NCBI GenBank assembly: GCA_937916505.1
Contig: CALFSW010000114.1
Coordinates: forward strand, 1-35,781
Source of the DNA: an uncultured Verrucomicrobiales bacterium
Lineage (GTDB): Bacteria > Verrucomicrobiota > Verrucomicrobiia > Verrucomicrobiales > Akkermansiaceae
Reading direction: 5' to 3'
Length of the DNA stretch: 35,781 nucleotides
The notes under the pieces were generated by a model that ran no database searches, was not told where the DNA came from, and worked only from the letters and a program-made list of their open reading frames with translations. Within the stretch, counting starts at the first letter, position 1. The number at the start of each line of letters is the position of its first letter. Shown in pieces: positions 8,966-16,867 of the stretch. Position numbers and translations under genes: made by a program.

Positions 8966-9115
8966 TCATTTCCCGGGAAGCGATTGAGGGGCGGCGTTAT
9001 CACCTTCAAACGACCTCGAAAAGCGCGACTCGGGATCGAAGTCATCACAGCCACCGATACAACGGGCTCCCGTAACGATACCAATCTTGGAGGCGACGTT
9101 CCCCGCCACTTCCAT
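8966..9115 (-). CDS. Possible small protein (49 aa) with a CIGGC motif
   Basis: A minus-strand frame from ATG 9115 to TGA 8966, inside the 299-bp interval between mrp and the isomerase-like gene. The peptide includes GNVASKIGIVTGARC and CIGGCDDFDPESRF, uses codons much like neighbouring genes, and has AGG eight bases before the ATG. The frame stays open upstream of the ATG to a TAG near 9184, so the start is uncertain or the gene may be a remnant. No family was recognised. It is convergent with mrp and divergent from the gene at 9205. It could be chance. Confidence 0.3.
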   Translation of the reverse strand: MEVAGNVASKIGIVTGARCIGGCDDFDPESRFSRSFEGDNAAPQSLPGK

Positions 9116-9204
9116 CGGATCTACCTGGCGATAGCCTTCACCGGATCGCGATTCTTCCTTTGCAGCCCTCGAATCATTCTGCTAGTTCTCGGGTCACGTA
9201 AGTT

Positions 9205-10116
9205 ATGAATAGAAGAAATTTCACCCAATTCGCCGGAGCCTCCATTCTGGGACTCGCCGGATCCACTGCTTTTGCCCAGGAAGTCGCGAAGGGAACTCCC
9301 TTCAAGGCCAAATTCGCCCCTTCCCCCGGCCAACTCTTCGGAGGGAAAGGACAGAAGCTTGGTTACGTGGATCAACTCAAACTCGCCTATGACCTCGGCT
9401 TCCGTGCCTGGGAAGACAATGGCCTCAACGGACAAAAAAACGACCTTCTGGAAAAGATCGCCGAGTTCATGAAGGACAAGAAGATGGCGTTCGGAGTCAG
9501 CGTCATCACCGGTGGCGCCGGAGCCATGTTCAACAAGCCCACCGATGAGCAAAAGGAGCGCGTCAAAAAGGACCTCGAGCGTGGCATTGAAGTCGCCAAG
9601 ATCACCGGACAGACCAATATGACCATGATTCCCGGCGCTCGTGACAAGTCCATGACCCGTGAAGAGCAGATCAAGGCTTCCGTCGACAACATGAAGCTTT
9701 GTTGTGATTTCGTTGAAGAACACGGCATCATCATGGCGCAAGAACCTCTTTCTCACAACGTAAGTGGCGGTGAGCCCCTCATCCGCTCTTTTGAAGACGG
9801 CCACCTCCTTTGTAAACTCGTCAACCGGAAGTCCTGCAAGCTCCTCGCTGACTTCTACCACGAAGGACAAATCGGTAACGGCGACAAACTCATCGAGAAC
9901 GCCAGGAAAACCTGGGACCAGGTGAGCTACGTCCAGTATGGCGCTTCCCCGGGCCGCAAGGAGCCCGGAACCGGAAACCTCGATTATGTCGCCGTGACCA
10001 AATTCCTTCGCAAGCAGGGATTCACCGGCATCATCGGCATGGAACATGGACAGAGCAAGAAGGGCCAGGAAGGCCTCGACGCACTCATGGCTGCCTACCG
10101 TAAAATCGACGCCTAG
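9205..10116 (+). CDS. TAT-exported sugar phosphate isomerase/epimerase-like TIM barrel (hydroxypyruvate isomerase-like)
   Basis: A 303-aa protein with a twin-arginine signal (NRRNFTQFAGAS, then a hydrophobic stretch; likely cleavage after AFA at residue 24). The rest resembles the AP-endonuclease-2/xylose-isomerase-like TIM barrel family, closest in feel to hydroxypyruvate isomerase: AQEPLSH and GIIGMEHG supply the expected glutamates near the active site. Such exported members are frequent in planctomycetes and verrucomicrobia and are seldom characterised; periplasmic sugar or sugar-acid isomerisation is an inference. It appears monocistronic, with a hairpin plus T-rich tail just after the stop. 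The ATG at 9205 gives an intact TAT signal. Confidence 0.85.
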   Translation: MNRRNFTQFAGASILGLAGSTAFAQEVAKGTPFKAKFAPSPGQLFGGKGQKLGYVDQLKLAYDLGFRAWEDNGLNGQKNDLLEKIAEFMKDKKMAFGVSVITGGAGAMFNKPTDEQKERVKKDLERGIEVAKITGQTNMTMIPGARDKSMTREEQIKASVDNMKLCCDFVEEHGIIMAQEPLSHNVSGGEPLIRSFEDGHLLCKLVNRKSCKLLADFYHEGQIGNGDKLIENARKTWDQVSYVQYGASPGRKEPGTGNLDYVAVTKFLRKQGFTGIIGMEHGQSKKGQEGLDALMAAYRKIDA

Positions 10117-10133
10117 CCTCCCTGGTATTTTTC

Positions 10134-10171
10134 AAACCGCCTCGATCCACAGATCGGAGCGGTTTTCTCAT
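10134..10171 (+). terminator. Rho-independent terminator after the isomerase-like gene
   Basis: AAACCGC (10134-10140) pairs with GCGGTTT (10159-10165). The inner arms CGAT/ATCG extend the stem through one mismatch and one G-U pair, and TTTTCTCATTT follows. It stands 17 bases after the stop codon and separates this gene from the convergent lipoprotein gene. Confidence 0.7.
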
Positions 10172-10198
10172 TTCGTTCGCAAAGTTTCCGGATCCGGA

Positions 10199-10525
10199 CT
10201 ACTCCGTGAGGCGGTACTTGGATCGATACGCTTCAAGCTTCTCCTTTGCTTCCTTCTCGGCCTTCTTAAGCCCGTTCAGATCCTCATTCAACTTCGTGAT
10301 GGCAGCCTCTTGTTCCTCAAGCTGCCTCTGCAAATCGGCAGCGGATACTTCAGGCGGATCAATCTTTGTCTCGGCCACTTTGGCCCGGAGCACGGTAATT
10401 TCAGCTTCCAGAGCTTCCAGCTCCTTCCCTTGCTTCTCGTATCGGATGATATCCTCTGGCTTCGTCTTTTCCTCACAAGAAGACAAACCAAAAATCGCAA
10501 CCAAAGAAAGAACGGCCCGTGACAT
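10199..10525 (-). CDS. Small coiled-coil lipoprotein
   Basis: A 108-aa protein with a short signal peptide and a lipobox ending LSSC (Cys17), so probably anchored to a membrane after lipidation. The mature part is almost wholly charged and helical with heptad-like spacing (about 25-55 and 63-100), that is, two coiled-coil segments split by a DPPEVSAAD linker. No family recognised. It resembles in design, though not clearly in sequence, the larger lipoprotein at 11145-12071. Its ATG start faces the divergent gene at 10623. Confidence 0.75.
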   Translation of the reverse strand: MSRAVLSLVAIFGLSSCEEKTKPEDIIRYEKQGKELEALEAEITVLRAKVAETKIDPPEVSAADLQRQLEEQEAAITKLNEDLNGLKKAEKEAKEKLEAYRSKYRLTE

Positions 10526-10622
10526 GTCCCGAGTGTGACTTTTACGACGCCTAAGTCAATGTCAGGCGATTTTCTGAACCGGGGTCCATTGACAAAGATC
10601 AATCCGTAGCAAAACTCCGAAC

Positions 10623-11138
10623 ATGACCTGGAACGAAAAATTTCTCGAACTTTTCCGCCGCTGCCTTTCCGCCTATCAGGGAGGAAATGATGACTTCATG
10701 AGCTACTACTCGGAAGGCGATCTCTCCTTTTTGGCCGGTATCGGCTGCAAACCACGTGAACTTTTCGATTTTGTCGAGGATCTGGCTGACGAAGGCGTTC
10801 CCGCCGAATCAACAGCTTTGCTCATCGCCTCGGTGCGCCGGGATTATTTCCTTGTGATTCAAAACAGGGAAACCAGCTCTGTGGAAGTGACGCGGCAGGA
10901 CCTTCCTTCATTCGGCGAAGAATTCGACGACATCGCCTATCTCCCGCGCATCATCGCCAAAGCCACCGCCAAACTTCGGGGCGAACTTCATCCGGAAATC
11001 ATGTTCAGTTGCGGAGGAGACCGAAAATTCCTTCGCGAAAACGGTGACATTCATCCCGCCGACTTTCTCCGCCACATCTGGTCAAGCGATGGCGACCCTC
11101 AAAAAATGGCTGACTTTGTCCGCCAATCCGGGTCATAG
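10623..11138 (+). CDS. Conserved-looking protein of unknown function (171 aa)
   Basis: A soluble, acidic 171-aa protein with no signal peptide or membrane segment. Recognisable features are GCKPRELFDFVED near 42-54, SVRRDYF near 70, a central PRIIAKATAKLRGELHPEIMF helix-like stretch and a C-terminal WSSDGDPQKMADFV. It reads as one compact globular domain. I do not recognise the family. It lies between two minus-strand lipoprotein genes, 97 bp from one and six bases from the stop of the other. Codon use matches its neighbours, so it is very probably a real gene. Confidence 0.75.
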   Translation: MTWNEKFLELFRRCLSAYQGGNDDFMSYYSEGDLSFLAGIGCKPRELFDFVEDLADEGVPAESTALLIASVRRDYFLVIQNRETSSVEVTRQDLPSFGEEFDDIAYLPRIIAKATAKLRGELHPEIMFSCGGDRKFLRENGDIHPADFLRHIWSSDGDPQKMADFVRQSGS

Positions 11139-11144
11139 GGCGGT

Positions 11145-12071
11145 CTAACGGATTCCCAATCGCTTGAGATCTTCCAACTCATTCTTAAGCCGGCTGATTA
11201 CGATGTATGAATCGGTGTTCTCGTCAGCGAGCGCTTGCGCCTTGTCCCGGTAAACTTCGGAGTATTTCATGGCTTTCGCCCGCCTCGCTGGATTATTCTC
11301 CTTGAACGCATTGGCCTCCCACTGGGAGGCCTTGGATTTCCACCCTTGCATCTGCCCAATCTTGATACGAATGACATCTTCTCGTTCAAAAATCTCAGCC
11401 TGCATATCCTTTATTTTCTGAAGAATCTCTTTTTTGCGATCCTCTTCCTTTCGTTCGGCCAATCCCTCTTTCCACTTTTTATACTTTTCGGCCCTTAAGA
11501 CAGCATTCGCCTTAAGCTTTTCAGTGTAATTGTTGGCTTCTTCTTCGCTCATCTGGAGTTTCGCCAAGACTTCCGGAGTCAGATCCTTTACCGGGATTTG
11601 CTGGGGACCGGAAGACATGTAGACACTCACCTCAAGCGGATTGATGGATAAAATACGTACGTCCTTGTATTCATCGCCTTTGCTTGCCGAGAGGTCGATT
11701 GACTCCCCGATGGCTTTTTTACGAATGATTGTCCGATATTTTGCGCGATACTTTTCAAATTCCCCACCCACCAGCTCGATCGAACCCGAAAGCTCCTCAT
11801 TACGTTGCGTGGCCTCCTCCAAAGTCCTTTTTACCTTCTCCAGCTGTCCTTTGATGCTTTCGGCCAACTTAATCTCTTCACGGAATTTTTCGTATTTCGC
11901 GAGGCTCACTTTCCCCTCGGCCAGATATTTTTTCGTTCTATTTAGGTCATAATTCTGCCCATCAAGTTTCTCTTCCAGATTCTCGATTTTGGATTCGCTA
12001 TCCAAATCAAAGCACCCCGCCAAAACGGTGGACGCCAGCAAAGGGAGGACAGAAAATCGATTGAAGCTCAT
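11145..12071 (-). CDS. Coiled-coil lipoprotein with a small beta-rich insert
   Basis: A 308-aa protein with signal peptide and lipobox (LLASTVLAGC, Cys20). Residues about 28-115 form a long charged coiled coil. Then comes a short beta-type stretch (DVRILSINPLEVSVYMSSG, then a PVKDLTPEVLAKL segment) that resembles short motifs I associate with verrucomicrobial and planctomycete exported proteins. A second coiled coil extends to the C-terminus. Function unknown; a structural envelope role is a guess. The ATG at 12071 is preferred over the upstream start at 12107 because the signal peptide begins there. It converges on the unknown gene at 10623 with six bases between stops. Confidence 0.8.
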   Translation of the reverse strand: MSFNRFSVLPLLASTVLAGCFDLDSESKIENLEEKLDGQNYDLNRTKKYLAEGKVSLAKYEKFREEIKLAESIKGQLEKVKRTLEEATQRNEELSGSIELVGGEFEKYRAKYRTIIRKKAIGESIDLSASKGDEYKDVRILSINPLEVSVYMSSGPQQIPVKDLTPEVLAKLQMSEEEANNYTEKLKANAVLRAEKYKKWKEGLAERKEEDRKKEILQKIKDMQAEIFEREDVIRIKIGQMQGWKSKASQWEANAFKENNPARRAKAMKYSEVYRDKAQALADENTDSYIVISRLKNELEDLKRLGIR

Positions 12072-12184
12072 GGATAGGAAACTAGGCCTCCTTTCGCTAT
12101 CTATCAAGAATCTAGGCCGCTCTTTCGGGGAAAACCCCGCCCCAAAGATTGGACACCCTCTCCTCCCGCTGTCAAACTCCCCTC

Positions 12185-12793
12185 ATGCGTGACTACAACG
12201 GCGAAGAGATCCTCGTGATTCCTCGTGAATTATTTGACGAACTGGGCTCATTCCAGGGCATCGAGACTGATATCATCCGATATCTGGAGGCCATCCTCGA
12301 CCCCGCCAATAACTTTTTCATGGACCGGGCCGAAGCAGAAGATGATCCTTCTTTCAAACAAATCATCCCTTATGCCCTCTTTCATCACGAAGGGAAATAT
12401 CTCCACTACACTCGAGGAAAAAGTGGAGGTGAGAGCCGACTTCATGCCCAGGGATCCGTCGGAATCGGCGGTCATATCAACCCGGACGATGAGCGTGCCG
12501 ACCCACTGGGACGGGAGACCTACCTCGCTGGAGTCGAGCGAGAAATCGATGAAGAGCTTCACATCACCGGCGGGCATAAAAACCGCATTGTCGCTCTCCT
12601 CAACGATGACAGCAACGACGTTGGCAAGGTTCACTTGGGAGTCGTCCACGTCTTTGAGCTTGAAAGCAACGAGGTCTCATCAGCCGAAGACGCTCTCGCC
12701 AATCTTGCTTTTCAGTCCGCCGCCTCCCTCAAAGGGGAACTCTATGACTCACTGGAAACCTGGTCTAAATTCTGTCTGGACCAGATCATCTAA
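12185..12793 (+). CDS. NUDIX-like hydrolase / predicted MutT-family phosphoesterase (COG4112-like)
   Basis: A 202-aa protein with a NUDIX-type box: E111, seven residues, then REIDEE (119-124), which keeps the Mg2+-binding glutamates of REUxEE. The Gly of the usual EExGU is His here. The preceding GIGGHINPDDE and YLHYTRGKSGGESRLH segments look like COG4112 predicted phosphoesterases. The likely reaction is hydrolysis of a nucleoside-diphosphate-linked compound; the substrate is unknown. ATG 12185 is preferred over 12149, whose extra residues look non-coding. It is divergent from the lipoprotein at 11145-12071. Confidence 0.75.
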   Translation: MRDYNGEEILVIPRELFDELGSFQGIETDIIRYLEAILDPANNFFMDRAEAEDDPSFKQIIPYALFHHEGKYLHYTRGKSGGESRLHAQGSVGIGGHINPDDERADPLGRETYLAGVEREIDEELHITGGHKNRIVALLNDDSNDVGKVHLGVVHVFELESNEVSSAEDALANLAFQSAASLKGELYDSLETWSKFCLDQII

Positions 12794-13013
12794 CCCAATT
12801 GCAATGGCTCCGAATAGTCCTGCCACGAGCGCTGATGCCTGGCCGCAATGATTGATCAGGGTCGGATTCTCCGGTGTCGTGGCACTGGTTGGAAAGCCCA
12901 CCTCTTCCTTCTCAAGCGCAGGGGCTCTTTGAGTTCGTCGTGATTTTCACCGGCAAAAAAAAGTCAGGCCACCGAATCACTTGCGCACGGACGAAGTGAA
13001 TCTATCCTGCGGC

Positions 13014-13835
13014 ATGGAATTTTCACCAAAGCCCAACTCGGCTTTGCTCATCGTTGGTCACGGGTCTACGGAAAACCCGGACTCATCAGCTCCCTACTTC
13101 GATCACGCTCGTGAGATTCGGCGTCGCAATGTCTTTGGAGAGGTCCACTGCTGTTTCTGGAAAGAAGAACCATCGATGCGAGAAGCACTTTATATGATCG
13201 ACGCCAACGAGGTCTATGTTGTCCCCGACTTTATCAGCGAAGGATACTTCACCCGGGATGTCATTCCCCGTGAACTCGAACTCACCGGCCCGACGACCCG
13301 GATCCATGGAAAAACAATCCACTACTGCGACCCGGTCGGGATCCACCCATCCATGACATCCCTCATCCTGCGACGCACCGTCGAAGTCGCTCCCGGAGTC
13401 CCACAGAAGGATTCAACCCTCTTCATCGTGGGCCATGGCACCGGCCTCAACAAAAACTCAACCAAAGCGATCAAGGATCAGGTTACCTTGATCAAGACCC
13501 TGCCCGACTGCCACTTCGCCGATGTGCTGGACACCTACATGGAAGAACCTCCCTTCATTGCAGACTGGGCCAAACTCGCCGACACTCCCAACGTGGTGGT
13601 GGTTCCCTTCTTCATCGCCGATGGACTCCACAGCTATCAGGACATTCCCGTCATGCTTGGCTTTGAAAAAGAGGAAGGCCTCGCGGCAAGTCAGAAAGAA
13701 ATCTTCCGGCGAAACCCCTACCGGTTGCAAGGCAAGACCCTCTACTACTCGGCGGCCATCGGCACCGATCCCATGATGGCTGACGTTATCCTTGACCAAA
13801 TCTCAACCTTCGACGCCAAACATGTCGCTCACTAA
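13014..13835 (+). CDS. Two-domain CbiX-type (sirohydrochlorin cobaltochelatase-like) protein
   Basis: A 273-aa tandem of two chelatase-like halves. Each half starts with a strand and VGHG (H16 and H141). The second metal-side His is present only in the second half (FFIADGLHSYQDIP, H206); in the first half the equivalent is DFISEGYFTRDVIP with F79. CbiX enzymes insert Co2+ or Fe2+ into sirohydrochlorin. The next gene, overlapping by 14 bases, encodes a Cys-rich protein, an arrangement matching the fused protein DR2241 of Deinococcus (CbiX plus Fe-S domain). Chelatase activity is inferred; no other cobalamin or siroheme genes are nearby. ATG 13014 is preferred over the start at 12981. Confidence 0.82.
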   Translation: MEFSPKPNSALLIVGHGSTENPDSSAPYFDHAREIRRRNVFGEVHCCFWKEEPSMREALYMIDANEVYVVPDFISEGYFTRDVIPRELELTGPTTRIHGKTIHYCDPVGIHPSMTSLILRRTVEVAPGVPQKDSTLFIVGHGTGLNKNSTKAIKDQVTLIKTLPDCHFADVLDTYMEEPPFIADWAKLADTPNVVVVPFFIADGLHSYQDIPVMLGFEKEEGLAASQKEIFRRNPYRLQGKTLYYSAAIGTDPMMADVILDQISTFDAKHVAH

Positions 13836-14460
13836 AGCATTCACCGAAACACTCGAATCCGGGGTCAATCAAATCGGCCAAATCCGCATTCTCCTCGATC
13901 CGATCCGGCTTCATCACATTGACGATTCCGATTCCGCATCGCTTGAAATTCACACCGATCCCGATGACGCCCGCGAGATCGGGCTTTACACCCCGGAAGG
14001 TGAATATCGATTCACCAAGGGAGAGCTCTCCCTCCCGACCGGATGGATTTTTCATCTCGAGTCCATTGAGCAACTTCGCCGCACCATCGACCTTTTATAT
14101 CCCGCTTCCCTCGGACTTTGGAATGCCTGGAAAAATGACACAATCCGCGTTCAAAACCTCCGTGACAAACTCAACCGGCAAACCGGGATGTATCGTCATT
14201 CCAGAAACGTTTCCGATCAAGGGGCCCAGGACCTTGTGAAATGCCTCTGCGGCCCGACAAACAAGTGTGTCAAAAAGATCCTTTGGAAAATCGACGAGGA
14301 ACAACCGCTGGAAGACTCTGAAGCCTCACAATTCAATGGCATCGTTGCCCAAGGCGATGAAGCAAATGCCATCCCCCTGCTTTGTCAGGAGGCTTGCAAC
14401 TTCTTCGTCGCCCAAGCCCGTAAAAAGGCCAAAGAGGAATTCGAAGCCAAGCCGGCCTAA
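13822..14460 (+). CDS. Putative Fe-S partner of the CbiX-like protein (DR2241 C-terminal-like)
   Basis: A 212-aa protein with five clustered cysteines in the last third: C141, C143, C149 and, after about 40 residues, C188 and C192 (CLCGPTNKC and LLCQEAC). This spacing suggests a 4Fe-4S site. The N-terminal two thirds look like an alpha/beta domain. In Deinococcus DR2241 a CbiX region is followed by a stabilising domain and a 4Fe-4S domain; here that part appears to be a separate gene whose ATG lies inside the last codons of cbiX, implying translational coupling. Assignment rests on order and cysteine pattern from memory of that family. Confidence 0.7.
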   Translation: MSLTKAFTETLESGVNQIGQIRILLDPIRLHHIDDSDSASLEIHTDPDDAREIGLYTPEGEYRFTKGELSLPTGWIFHLESIEQLRRTIDLLYPASLGLWNAWKNDTIRVQNLRDKLNRQTGMYRHSRNVSDQGAQDLVKCLCGPTNKCVKKILWKIDEEQPLEDSEASQFNGIVAQGDEANAIPLLCQEACNFFVAQARKKAKEEFEAKPA

Positions 14461-14520
14461 CTTTCGGCATTGCCTCCCCCTCGGATGACAGGCATTCTTC
14501 CGGAACACCGTAGTATCTCC

Positions 14521-14859
14521 GTGAAAATTTCCGTCCTCATCGCCGTTCCTCTTCTACTGGTGTCTTGCTCAGATCTGACTCCCAAAGATCAGGATGACCC
14601 GCCCGCACAAAAAAACAAAAAGGTCAAACCTCCGAAAGAACCCGGAATTGCCGATGAACCGCGACCAACAAGCGAGCCGACCATCGAGGGATTCATTTTA
14701 AAGGATCCTGATACGACCAACGAGCTCCTGACGGAAGACAAAAAAAAGACCGTCTCGGCCCCGACCAATACTCCTCCTTCTCCCGCCTCCGAACCAGACA
14801 ACGGGATCGCAATCGAGCCGCCCAAGCTTCCCGATGTTAAAATTCCGGAAGAAGAATAA
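14521..14859 (+). CDS. Small proline/acid-rich lipoprotein
   Basis: A 112-aa protein from GTG 14521, with signal peptide and lipobox (VPLLLVSC, Cys about 16). An ATG at 14485 in the same frame would add residues before the signal, so GTG is preferred. The mature part is low-complexity, rich in Pro, Glu, Asp, Lys and Thr, and probably unstructured. No family recognised. It ends 17 bp before the RNA methyltransferase, so the two may share a transcript. Confidence 0.6.
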   Translation: MKISVLIAVPLLLVSCSDLTPKDQDDPPAQKNKKVKPPKEPGIADEPRPTSEPTIEGFILKDPDTTNELLTEDKKKTVSAPTNTPPSPASEPDNGIAIEPPKLPDVKIPEEE

Positions 14860-14876
14860 GTTCGCACATTCACACC

Positions 14877-16133
14877 ATGGCTCAAGAACGCCCCCGCAAG
14901 TTTAAGGCGGAACCCTACGAATGGCACGAGGTCATTGATCTTGAAATCGAAGCTCTCTCAAATCTTGGTGCCGGCATCGCCAAGCCAAATGGTTGGGTTG
15001 TCTTTGTTCCCTTCACTCTCCCCGGCGAAAAGATCCGGGCCAAAGTCTGGCGAAACGAAGCCAACTGTTCGCACGCCGACCTCGTCGAAATCATCGAGCC
15101 CTCGCCCGACCGAATTGAACCGCATTGCCCTCACTTCTCGGTCTGTGGTGGCTGCCAATACCAGCACCTGCCCTACGAAAAACAGTTGGAGTGGAAAACG
15201 AGACAAGTCCGTGAGCTTCTTGCCCACATGGTCGGCGTTGAAGCGGAAGTCAAACCAACCCTCCCTTCTCCGAAGCAATGGGGATACCGCTCCAAAATCA
15301 CGCCCCACTTCCAACGGCCCAAGCCGGACGAAGACTTCCCGATTGGCTTCCTTGAGTTCAACCGCCGCAACCGCCTCGTCGACATCTACCATTGCCCGAT
15401 CGCAATGGATGAAATCAACGAAGCGCTTCAACCCATACGCGACGACGTCAAGCGCCGTGCCAGGGAATTCAAAAAGGGGGCCACTCTTCTCCTCCGTGCA
15501 ACCAACGGGCGGGTTGAAAGCAATCATCGCACCCCCGTTTCCGAAAAAGTCGGCGACCTCACCTTCAACTTTCTTGCCGGTGACTTTTTTCAAAACAACC
15601 CATTCATTCTCGAAGCCTTCACCGGCCACGCCGCCACACAAGCAAGCGGGCCCGGCCAGAAGTATCTCCTCGACGCCTACTGCGGCTCCGGGCTCTTCGG
15701 CCTCAGCCTCGCAAAACACTTCGAGCAGGTTGTCGGCATCGAACTCTCCGAAACCTCCGCCGATTGGGCCCGTCGCAATGCCCTGACCAATGGCATCGAA
15801 AACGCCTCTTTCATCGCCGCGTCCGCCGAGAACCTTTTCGCCGGGATCTCTTTCCCATCGCAGGAAACCTCCGTCCTCATCGACCCGCCCCGCAAGGGAT
15901 GCAGCCAGGATTTTCTCAATCAACTCTTCGCCTTCGGCCCCAGCCGCGTCGTCTACGTCTCCTGCAATCCCGCGACTCAAATGAGGGATCTAAAATCCTT
16001 CCTCGAAGAAGGATACAAGATCGAAAGCATCCAGCCCTTCGACCTCTTTCCGCAAACACGACATCTGGAGTGCGTCATCGCGCTGAGTCGATCGGCGACG
16101 CCACAATGCGATTCAACCATGACCCCGGAGTGA
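14877..16133 (+). CDS. TrmA/RumA-family RNA (uracil-5-)-methyltransferase, RlmD-like
   Basis: A 418-aa SAM-dependent enzyme that methylates C5 of uridine in rRNA or tRNA. An N-terminal TRAM-like domain (about 18-75) is followed by a 4Fe-4S motif (C84, C90, C93 and C173), a Rossmann methyltransferase core with DAYCGSGLFGL (267-277), DPPRKGC (336-342), the catalytic nucleophile C363 in SCNPATQ and the terminal QTRHLE. Length is close to E. coli RlmD (433). Which uridine is modified cannot be told from sequence; RlmD, RlmCD and TrmA-like specificities overlap. All catalytic residues are present. Confidence 0.93.
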   Translation: MAQERPRKFKAEPYEWHEVIDLEIEALSNLGAGIAKPNGWVVFVPFTLPGEKIRAKVWRNEANCSHADLVEIIEPSPDRIEPHCPHFSVCGGCQYQHLPYEKQLEWKTRQVRELLAHMVGVEAEVKPTLPSPKQWGYRSKITPHFQRPKPDEDFPIGFLEFNRRNRLVDIYHCPIAMDEINEALQPIRDDVKRRAREFKKGATLLLRATNGRVESNHRTPVSEKVGDLTFNFLAGDFFQNNPFILEAFTGHAATQASGPGQKYLLDAYCGSGLFGLSLAKHFEQVVGIELSETSADWARRNALTNGIENASFIAASAENLFAGISFPSQETSVLIDPPRKGCSQDFLNQLFAFGPSRVVYVSCNPATQMRDLKSFLEEGYKIESIQPFDLFPQTRHLECVIALSRSATPQCDSTMTPE

Positions 16134-16260
16134 AAACACTCCCCCGCCCCCTTGGGCCGGTCTTCCATCCACGACGGATACTTCATCGATCATCTCTCAG
16201 ATTTGACCGACACAGGCGCAGGCACGCTTGAATTTCGAAAGCCTCACGATCGATGGCGGA

Positions 16261-16277
16261 GGAAAAATTCGTTTTCC
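16261..16277. terminator. Small hairpin between convergent genes
   Basis: GGAAAA (16261-16266) pairs with TTTTCC (16272-16277) around a five-base loop, between the methyltransferase stop (16133) and the TPR gene stop (16285). The stem is AT-rich and lacks a U tail on the plus strand, so it is a weak candidate. The rest of the 149-bp interval shows nothing clear. Confidence 0.25.
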
Positions 16278-16282
16278 CTGGT

Positions 16283-16858
16283 TCAACTCACTTGCTCCAA
16301 ATCCTCGATCCATTCCCTGGCGTGATCATTTTCAGGATCGATTTTTAGAACCTCACGGAAAGCATCACAGGCTTCGGCAAAGCGACGCTGGCTGGCGAGG
16401 TAGCCTCCGAGGTTGCCATAGGCTTCATCGCGGTCGCATTGATACTTGAGAGCTTCCCGAACGAGATGCTCGGCCTTGGCCGGCTCGCCGCGGTGAAAGG
16501 CCATATTCGCGGCCATCACCAGAAGCTCACCACGTGTCGTGTTTGTCTCATGAGCCTGCCGGTAGTATTTTTCAGCCTCTGCTAACTCCCCTTTTTTCTC
16601 ATGAAGTGTGGCGAGGTTAAAAAGGAGAAGTTCCTTGCTCCCGGCATCCTCGCAAAGCTCCGAGACCCGATGCAAGGTCGATTCCGCCTGCGCAAAGTTT
16701 CCAAAGTCGATGAGATCGGTGGCATAAAGCAGAGTTGAGAAGACATTCTCGGAGTCTTCAAGGGTAAGAATTTCCTCGTAAATCACACAAGCGCTCGCGA
16801 CTTGATCGGCTTCACGTACTTCTTCCAGCGCTTCGTAGAGTTCCTCGATTTCGGACAT
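16283..16858 (-). CDS. Tetratricopeptide repeat protein
   Basis: A 191-aa soluble protein made almost wholly of TPR helices. The clearest units are LLFNLATLHEKKGELAEAEKYY (about 75-96), AANMAFHRGEPAKAEHLV and AYGNLGGYLASQRRFAEACDAF, the last followed by a typical LKIDPEN. TPR arrays mediate protein-protein contacts. It is the third gene of a likely operon: the squalene-cyclase-like gene ends nine bases before its ATG, itself coupled to the DUF4175-like gene. A scaffold role for that complex is inferred from position only. Confidence 0.85.
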   Translation of the reverse strand: MSEIEELYEALEEVREADQVASACVIYEEILTLEDSENVFSTLLYATDLIDFGNFAQAESTLHRVSELCEDAGSKELLLFNLATLHEKKGELAEAEKYYRQAHETNTTRGELLVMAANMAFHRGEPAKAEHLVREALKYQCDRDEAYGNLGGYLASQRRFAEACDAFREVLKIDPENDHAREWIEDLEQVS

Positions 16859-16867
16859 TGCTGGAGC

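Noticed and set aside
9121-10047. A 308-residue minus-strand open frame
   Set aside because: It is antisense to the TAT-exported isomerase-like gene, which has a proper signal peptide, family motifs and a terminator.
12880-12895. TGGCAC upstream of the CbiX-like gene as a possible sigma-54 site
   Set aside because: The required GC at the -12 position is absent (AA at that spacing).
12749-12901. A minus-strand frame whose peptide contains a hydrophobic stretch (ASALVAGLFGAIAIGL)
   Set aside because: It has no ATG (only GTG 12901 with a purine-rich stretch directly adjacent), overlaps the NUDIX-like gene by 45 bases and has no recognised family. It could be a remnant, but support is too thin.
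15977-16186. A 69-residue minus-strand frame at the end of the RNA methyltransferase gene
   Set aside because: About three quarters lies antisense to the methyltransferase gene, and nothing in the peptide suggests a domain.
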